Positions 59,115-64,000 of a stretch of DNA of 64,000 nt are shown piece by piece. Source of the DNA: Pacificispira sp040217575 (lineage in GTDB: Bacteria; Pseudomonadota; Alphaproteobacteria; UBA8366; Aestuariispiraceae). Within the stretch, counting starts at the first letter, position 1, and each line of letters begins with the position of its first letter. Below the pieces are notes generated by a model. The model saw only the letters and a list, made by a program, of their open reading frames with translations, was not told the DNA's origin and did not search any database. The stretch covers positions 1,240,001 to 1,304,000 of the forward strand of contig JAVJPW010000006.1 of assembly GCA_040217575.1 (NCBI GenBank), written 5' to 3'. The translations under genes were made by a program, and so were the position numbers.

Positions 59115-60557
59115 CTATTCCGCGGCCTTCGATTCGCCGTTGTGGGCGCGGTTTGCCGTGATGACTTCGAACTGGTCGTTCCCCAGATAGCCCACGGTCT
59201 GGTTCCGCCCGCCTTCCTTTGCCTTGTAGAGGGCACGGTCGGCGGCTTCGATCACGGAATCGACGGTATCCGTATCGAAGTTGAACAGGCTGATCCCCAA
59301 AGAAATCGAAAGGTTCAGGCCTTCCTCCGGCCCGTTGCGCAACTTGAACGGCGCGCCGTCCACACTGCGCCGCAGGCGTTCGGCGACGACGCTGGCGACG
59401 GAATAGTCCGCATCCGGCATGACAACCACGAACTCTTCCCCGCCAAAGCGGGCAATCGTGTCGATGGACCGGACATTCTGGCCGATCCGCCGGCTGATTT
59501 CGATCAGGGCCTCATCCCCGGCCGCGTGGCCGTAGGTGTCGTTCACCGGTTTGAAATAGTCGATGTCGAACAGGATGATGGCCAGTTGCTTCCCGCCATT
59601 GCGCAGGCGTTCGACCAGCCCACCCATATGCACCGTCAGGTATCGGCGGTTATAAAGACCCGTCAGACTGTCCGTCAGCGCCATGGCCAGGCTGCGTTCG
59701 TAATTTTCCCGCAGCTTTTCCTGATAACGCTGGCGGCGGATCTGCGTGCGCGCACGCGCAAGCAACTCCTGCTTTTCTATCGGCTTTACCAGGTAGTCGT
59801 TCACCCCGATGTCCAGGGCCTTTGCCAGACGGTCGGTGTCGTCTTCTTCCACGGTCATCAGAACGGGAAGGTGCCGTGTCGCGTCGCTGGCCCGGACCTG
59901 GCTGCAGAACCGCAATGCGTCGCCCGACTGCATACGCAGGGACACAATGATGAGTTCGACGGGTCTTTCGCGCAGACGCGCCAGTGCTTCTTCCGGCGTA
60001 TCCGCGATTTCAACCATGTCGCTGTCGGCTTGCAGCGCATCAACCACCTTCTGCGCATCAATGCGGTTGTCTTCTATAACCAGAACCCGTGCACTGGACG
60101 CGTCAACCGACTGGATCGTGCGTTCGCCACGCATCACGCCCAACTGGCCCGACGTCTGCTCGCGCATCCGCCATTCGTCCATCAGCATCTTCAGTCGCAC
60201 CAGCGACCGGACGCGTGCGAACATGGCCGCATCATTGACAGGCTTGGTCAGGAAGTCGTCTGCGCCCGCCTCAAGGCCGCGAACTCTGTCCGCCGAATCG
60301 GACAGGGCCGTTACCATGACGACGGGAATATGCATGGTCACGCTGTCGCGCTTCAATGCCTCGCAGACTTCGAACCCGTCCATGCCCGGCATCATAACGT
60401 CCAACAGGATGATGTCGGGCTGGTCGTATTTCGCCATTTCGATGGCCGTCACACCGTCCCGGGCCGTGATAACCTCGAAATACTCCGACGTCAGCTTCGC
60501 TTCCAGAAGCTTCACATTCGGATGCAGGTCATCCACAACAAGTACGCGCGCGGTCAT
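59115..60557 (-). CDS. pleD: PleD-type response regulator diguanylate cyclase
   Basis: A 480-residue REC-REC-GGDEF protein, the PleD layout from Caulobacter, where phosphorylation drives dimerisation and cyclic di-GMP synthesis at the cell pole. The first receiver has D53 in 'LLDVMMPGMDG'. The second (about 150-275) has Ser in place of the acceptor aspartate ('IIVSLRM'), as expected for the adaptor domain. GGDEF reads 'FGGEEFVVV', with an RSID inhibitory site five residues earlier. It starts 38 bases after divK ends and is convergent with the TetR gene. Confidence 0.96.
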   Translation of the reverse strand: MTARVLVVDDLHPNVKLLEAKLTSEYFEVITARDGVTAIEMAKYDQPDIILLDVMMPGMDGFEVCEALKRDSVTMHIPVVMVTALSDSADRVRGLEAGADDFLTKPVNDAAMFARVRSLVRLKMLMDEWRMREQTSGQLGVMRGERTIQSVDASSARVLVIEDNRIDAQKVVDALQADSDMVEIADTPEEALARLRERPVELIIVSLRMQSGDALRFCSQVRASDATRHLPVLMTVEEDDTDRLAKALDIGVNDYLVKPIEKQELLARARTQIRRQRYQEKLRENYERSLAMALTDSLTGLYNRRYLTVHMGGLVERLRNGGKQLAIILFDIDYFKPVNDTYGHAAGDEALIEISRRIGQNVRSIDTIARFGGEEFVVVMPDADYSVASVVAERLRRSVDGAPFKLRNGPEEGLNLSISLGISLFNFDTDTVDSVIEAADRALYKAKEGGRNQTVGYLGNDQFEVITANRAHNGESKAAE

Positions 60558-60595
60558 CGGTCAGGGAATCCCATTCAGAGTTGGATGCCGGCTGT

Positions 60596-60964
60596 TCAGT
60601 CCGCCAGAAACTTTTCAACAGTCGACAGGAAGCTGGCGACCGAAATCGGTTTCGCGATATAGGCTTCGCATCCGCCTTCGCGGATCTTCTCCTCATCCCC
60701 TTTCATTGCAAACGCGGTGACCGCGATCACGGGGATATGTTTCAGGTCGTCATCTTCCTTGATCCATTTCGTGACCTCCAGCCCGGACACTTCCGGCAAC
60801 TGGATATCCATCAGGATCAGATCGGGTTTTTCGGACCGTGCAATCTTCAGGGCTTCCATCCCGTCTTTCGTCTGAAGGATGTCATACCCTTTCGATTCCA
60901 AAAGGTCGTGGAAAAGCTTCATGTTCAGCTCGTTATCTTCCACGATCATTACTGTTTTGGCCAT
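60596..60964 (-). CDS. divK: Cell-cycle response regulator DivK
   Basis: DivK is a single-domain receiver that controls polarity and CtrA through DivL/CckA in alphaproteobacteria. The 122-residue protein has acidic pocket E9/D10, acceptor D53 in 'LILMDIQLPEVSG', threonine in 'AVTAFAMKGDE' and lysine in 'YIAKPISV'. 'MAKTVMIVEDNELNMKLF' at the start and pleD immediately downstream fix the identity. I chose the ATG at 60962-60964; the frame is open upstream but that stretch has no receiver character. Confidence 0.95.
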   Translation of the reverse strand: MAKTVMIVEDNELNMKLFHDLLESKGYDILQTKDGMEALKIARSEKPDLILMDIQLPEVSGLEVTKWIKEDDDLKHIPVIAVTAFAMKGDEEKIREGGCEAYIAKPISVASFLSTVEKFLAD

Positions 60965-61136
60965 TTGTGCCGCTCCAAATAATATCCTGCTAACACCGAC
61001 AAGGCATCGCAAACGGGCCCACGAAAACCGGCCCGGCGACGCCCAACTCAAAACTAACTCTGCCCTTGGCTCCCGTTTTATACCATAGCATCCGGTTTAG
61101 CGATGGTTTTTGGCCGGATTTGAGTATTCTAGCCCA

Positions 61137-62036
61137 ATGCGCATCGGCATCGATCTGGGGGGTACAAAGGTTTCCGGCGTCCTGATGGACGATTCCGGAG
61201 ATATTGCCGCGCGGCTTCGACGGGAAAGCCCGCGCGGCGACTATAATGCGACGCTGACGATGCTGTGCGACGTTATTACGGAACTGACGCCGACAAGCCA
61301 TCCCGACGCGCCGGTTGGTATCGGCCTTCCGGGAACGGTATCGCCGGCTACCGGCCTCATCAAGAATGCCAATTCCACGTGGCTGATCGGCCAACCGTTC
61401 GACCGCGACTTGGCGGAACGGTCGGGGCGGCGAATCAGAACCGCGAACGACGCAGACTGCTTCGCATTGTCCGAGGCAGTGGATGGTGCCGGGGCCGACG
61501 ACCGGACCGTCTTTGGCGTCATTCTCGGGACGGGTGTCGGGGGGGGCTTCGTAATTGACGGCCGGCTTCTATCGGGTCCGAACGCGATTGCGGGCGAATG
61601 GGGGCACAACCCACTTCCATGGATGGACCATAACCGCGACCCGGCCCATCCCTGTTATTGCGGAAAGGACGGCTGCATCGAAACCTACCTCAGCGGCCCG
61701 GGACTAAGCGCCCATTTCAAGGCGCGCACGGGCACCGACCGTCGGGCGGAGGATATCGCCGGTTCCGACGATGAAGCCGCGCGTGCATGCATGGGGGAGT
61801 ACGCGGACAGGCTCGCACGGGCGCTTGCCCTCGTCATCAACATCCTGGACCCGGCTGCGATTGTGCTGGGCGGCGGTCTGTCGGGGATCGACAGTCTTTA
61901 TCGTGACGTCCCTGTAATCTGGGGCCGGTATGTCTTCTCCGACACGGTGGAAACCAGATTGCTGAAAAACCGTCACGGCGCGGACAGCGGCGTGCGCGGT
62001 GCGGCATGGCTATGGCCGGTGGGCGGTAACCCATGA
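61137..62036 (+). CDS. ROK-family sugar kinase
   Basis: A 299-residue ROK protein, probably a fructokinase or N-acetyl-hexosamine kinase. The phosphate-binding 'GIDLGGTKVSGVLM' is at the start, the catalytic aspartate in 'NDADCFALSEA', and 'GTGVGGGFVIDG' follows. The zinc site is 'CYCGKDGCIETYLSGPG', with 'GEWGHNPL' before it. No DNA-binding domain is present, so it is a kinase rather than a NagC-type repressor. The ATG at 61137 puts the glycine motif at the N-terminus. Its stop overlaps the dinB ATG (ATGA). Confidence 0.92.
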   Translation: MRIGIDLGGTKVSGVLMDDSGDIAARLRRESPRGDYNATLTMLCDVITELTPTSHPDAPVGIGLPGTVSPATGLIKNANSTWLIGQPFDRDLAERSGRRIRTANDADCFALSEAVDGAGADDRTVFGVILGTGVGGGFVIDGRLLSGPNAIAGEWGHNPLPWMDHNRDPAHPCYCGKDGCIETYLSGPGLSAHFKARTGTDRRAEDIAGSDDEAARACMGEYADRLARALALVINILDPAAIVLGGGLSGIDSLYRDVPVIWGRYVFSDTVETRLLKNRHGADSGVRGAAWLWPVGGNP

Positions 62037-63319
62037 CCGAAGACGCTGTGCACACCGTAACTTTGTGCCGCGACTGTCTGACATTGGCACATGTTGTGGC
62101 GGATAATGTACTGCCGCGCTGTGGAAAGTGCGGATCATCGCGCCTGGTCGCCCACCCCGAACTGGACCGGCTGTCGATCGCCCATATCGATTGCGATGCC
62201 TTCTATGCCTCCGTCGAAAAACGGGACAATCCCGATCTGGCCGATAAGCCGGTGATCGTTGGCGGGCGTCAGCGCGGGGTGGTGTCCGCAGCCTGTTATG
62301 TGGCGCGCATCTACGGTGTGCGCTCGGCAATGCCGATGTTCAAGGCGCTGAAGGCCTGTCCGGATGCCGTCGTCATAAAGCCCGATATGGCGAAATATTC
62401 CGCTGTCGGCCGGGAGGTGCGCGCATTGATGCTGGAAACCACCCCGCTGGTGGAACCGATATCAATCGATGAAGCATTTCTGGACCTGTCCGGCACGGCA
62501 AAGCTGCATGGTCGCCCACCCGCTGCGACGCTGGCCCATCTGGTCAAACGCATAGAAACTGAAATCGGCGTCACCGCGTCCATCGGGCTCAGCTACAACA
62601 AGTCCCTAGCGAAGATCGCATCCGACCTGGACAAGCCGCGCGGGTTTGCCGTGATCGGGGAAGGCGACGCCATGGAGTTTCTGGCGGACAAGCCTGTCGG
62701 CATCATATGGGGAGTGGGCAAGGCCCTTCGCACCAGGCTGGAAAGGGACGGAATCCGAACGCTGGCGGATTTGCGCCGGGTCGACCGGATGGACCTGATG
62801 GCCCGCTACGGCGCAATGGGAAAACGGCTGTATCATTTCGCCCGGGGGGAGGATACGCGCGCCGTCACGCCGGACGGGGAAACGAAGTCGATTTCCTCTG
62901 AAACCACGTTCAACGAGGATATCCGGGCGGCGAAGGCACTGAAGGCGGAACTTTGGCCGTTATGTGAAACGGTGGCCCGCCGGATGAAGGCAAAGGGATA
63001 TGCCGGACGCACAGTGACGGTGAAGCTGAAGACGAAGGATTTCCGTACGGTCACGCGTTCGCGCACGCTGACGGACCCGACACAGCTGGCGGAACGGCTT
63101 TATCGCACCGGCGCGCCGATCCTGGACAAGGAAGCGGACGGCCGCGCCTTCCGGCTGATAGGGATCGGCGTGTCGGAATTGACGGACCCCAACCTTGCCG
63201 ACCCGATCGACCTTGGGGACCCCGACGCCGGCAAACGCGCCAAGGTCGAACGCGCGATGGACGCGGTCCGCGCAAAGCTGGGCGATGCGGCGGTAAAGAA
63301 AGGCCGCGGCTGGGAATAA
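62033..63319 (+). CDS. dinB: DNA polymerase IV with N-terminal zinc ribbon
   Basis: A 428-residue Y-family translesion polymerase. The first 45 residues form a zinc-ribbon-like extension with C12, C15, C30 and C33 ('CRDC' and 'CGKC'), also seen in other alphaproteobacterial DinB proteins. The palm begins at 'IAHIDCDAFYASVEKRD' (D53), with the second catalytic pair in 'ISIDEAFLDLSG'. 'ASIGLSYNKSLAKIASDLDKP' and the little-finger domain follow. The C-terminus lacks an obvious QxxLF clamp-binding motif. It is translationally coupled to the ROK kinase. I saw no LexA box immediately upstream, as expected if it is read from the ROK promoter. Confidence 0.94.
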   Translation: MTEDAVHTVTLCRDCLTLAHVVADNVLPRCGKCGSSRLVAHPELDRLSIAHIDCDAFYASVEKRDNPDLADKPVIVGGRQRGVVSAACYVARIYGVRSAMPMFKALKACPDAVVIKPDMAKYSAVGREVRALMLETTPLVEPISIDEAFLDLSGTAKLHGRPPAATLAHLVKRIETEIGVTASIGLSYNKSLAKIASDLDKPRGFAVIGEGDAMEFLADKPVGIIWGVGKALRTRLERDGIRTLADLRRVDRMDLMARYGAMGKRLYHFARGEDTRAVTPDGETKSISSETTFNEDIRAAKALKAELWPLCETVARRMKAKGYAGRTVTVKLKTKDFRTVTRSRTLTDPTQLAERLYRTGAPILDKEADGRAFRLIGIGVSELTDPNLADPIDLGDPDAGKRAKVERAMDAVRAKLGDAAVKKGRGWE

Positions 63320-63435
63320 TTATCGCAAGGCGCATTTTTCCCCATCCCTGTCGCGGGATGGCAGGTTGACCCAGCGCGGCGGTCATACATCATGTCCCCC
63401 TTGTATTTACCCGGTCCGATGGGAGGAACGCGCCG

Positions 63436-64000
63436 ATGTCCGAAAAGCCGAAAGTCTTTGCAACCCGCCTGATGCCACCTGATGTGGAGGCACGGTTCCG
63501 TGCCGAATTCGATGCGGTCCCGAACCTGGACGATGCGCCGATGACGACGGCGGATATCGTCGCCGGGGCGGACGGCTGCCGGGGGATCATTTGTTCGGCG
63601 ACGGAAAAATGCGATGCGGAACTGATCGCGGCGCTGCCGCCGACTGTTGAGATCATGGCGACATTCTCTGTCGGCTGCGATCATATCGACCTGGATGCCG
63701 CAAAGGCGCGCGGGCTTATCGTCACCAACACGCCGGACGTGCTGACGGATGCTACGGCGGACACGACCATCCTGTGCCTTCTGGGGGCGGCGCGCATGGC
63801 ACAGGATTCCGAACGTGTCCTGCGGGCCGGCGAATGGGGGCGTTGGGCCCCGACCGCGATGCTGGGAACCCACATGTCCGGGAAACGCCTTGGCATTGTC
63901 GGCATGGGGCGGATCGGTCAGGCGGTTGCCCGGCGTGCAATGGGCTTCGACATGCAGGTGATGTATCATAACCGCCGCGAACTCGGTCCGGATGAGGATC
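63436..64000 (+). CDS. D-2-hydroxyacid dehydrogenase (glyoxylate/hydroxypyruvate reductase-like), partial
   Basis: The first 188 residues of a D-isomer-specific 2-hydroxyacid dehydrogenase; the gene runs off the window. The catalytic-domain start is 'KPKVFATRLMPPDVEARF'. 'ATFSVGCDHIDLDAAKARG' and 'TNTPDVLTDATADTTILCLL' are family hallmarks, and 'GKRLGIVGMGRIGQAVARRA' opens the NAD-binding domain with its GxGxxG. The pattern is closest to glyoxylate/D-glycerate dehydrogenases (GyaR/GhrB type). AGGAACG lies before the ATG. The catalytic Arg/Glu/His lie partly outside the window. Confidence 0.9.
   Translation, partial: MSEKPKVFATRLMPPDVEARFRAEFDAVPNLDDAPMTTADIVAGADGCRGIICSATEKCDAELIAALPPTVEIMATFSVGCDHIDLDAAKARGLIVTNTPDVLTDATADTTILCLLGAARMAQDSERVLRAGEWGRWAPTAMLGTHMSGKRLGIVGMGRIGQAVARRAMGFDMQVMYHNRRELGPDED

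Noticed and set aside
59142..60662. A 506-codon plus-strand open frame
   Set aside because: It is antisense to pleD and crosses into divK; pleD motifs are complete.
1..64000. Search for tRNA, rRNA, CRISPR arrays, insertion sequences, integrases, toxin-antitoxin or defence genes
   Set aside because: No cloverleaf, regularly spaced repeat, transposase motif or recognisable defence domain was seen in any spacer or frame.

Overview
The window looks like a chromosomal segment of a free-living, probably aquatic alphaproteobacterium, most likely of Rhodospirillales type. The pointers are the DUF1476 ATP-synthase zeta subunit beside purC, the divK-pleD pair, the four-gene aapJQMP amino-acid transporter, the zinc-ribbon form of DinB, and a DddP-like M24 enzyme. 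The DNA is moderately GC-rich and densely coding. I found no rRNA, tRNA, CRISPR array, transposase, integrase or phage gene, so this reads as stable core and near-core chromosome rather than an island.

Layout. 1-9.5 kb: end of malate synthase, a CapA-like phosphatase, purC-purS-purQ, the zeta subunit, then purB in an operon with two small oxygenase-like genes and a large exported helical-repeat protein. 9.6-15.2 kb: gmd and fcl (GDP-L-fucose), overlapped by an SLC13-type carrier, then an orphan TAXI binding protein and a PanE-like reductase. 15.2-19.9 kb: aapJ-aapQ-aapM-aapP with a strong hairpin after aapJ. 20.3-28.9 kb: an envelope and signalling block holding a FecR-domain exported protein, a CHASE2 nucleotide cyclase, a DUF4197 protein, an exported coiled-coil protein and a histidine kinase. 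28.9-36 kb: SDR, CDF metal transporter and pdxH, a 17-kDa-type lipoprotein, a DnaJ-like protein and a 980-residue HD-GYP sensor. 36.2-42.8 kb: the fatty-acid cluster fabD-fabG-acpP-fabF with mltG and cfa. 42.8-47.1 kb: phnC-phnD-phnE-phnE. 47.4-53.3 kb: TPR protein, GST, unusual SDR, GGDEF protein, DM13 protein and the DddP-like enzyme. 53.6-57 kb: a hybrid kinase and a single-domain response regulator. 57-59.1 kb: two membrane-protein genes (one ABA4-like) divergent from a TetR regulator with two visible operators. 59.1-64 kb: pleD, divK, a ROK kinase overlapping dinB, and the start of a D-2-hydroxyacid dehydrogenase.

How it works together. Much of the window is metabolism (purines, fatty acids, GDP-fucose, pyridoxal phosphate) and scavenging (amino acids, phosphonates, anions). 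Overlaid on it is a high density of second-messenger and phosphorelay genes: one cAMP/cGMP-type cyclase, two diguanylate cyclases with intact inhibitory sites, one HD-GYP protein, two sensor kinases, DivK and a lone receiver.

Most worth following: the DddP-like enzyme, whose metal-ligand spacing fits DMSP lyase DddP; the twin 19-bp TetR operators controlling an ABA4-like operon; the Tyr-to-Phe SDR; the FecR/CHASE2 block; and the PhnE with a large periplasmic insertion. I did not find a clearly new multi-gene defence or biosynthetic system.
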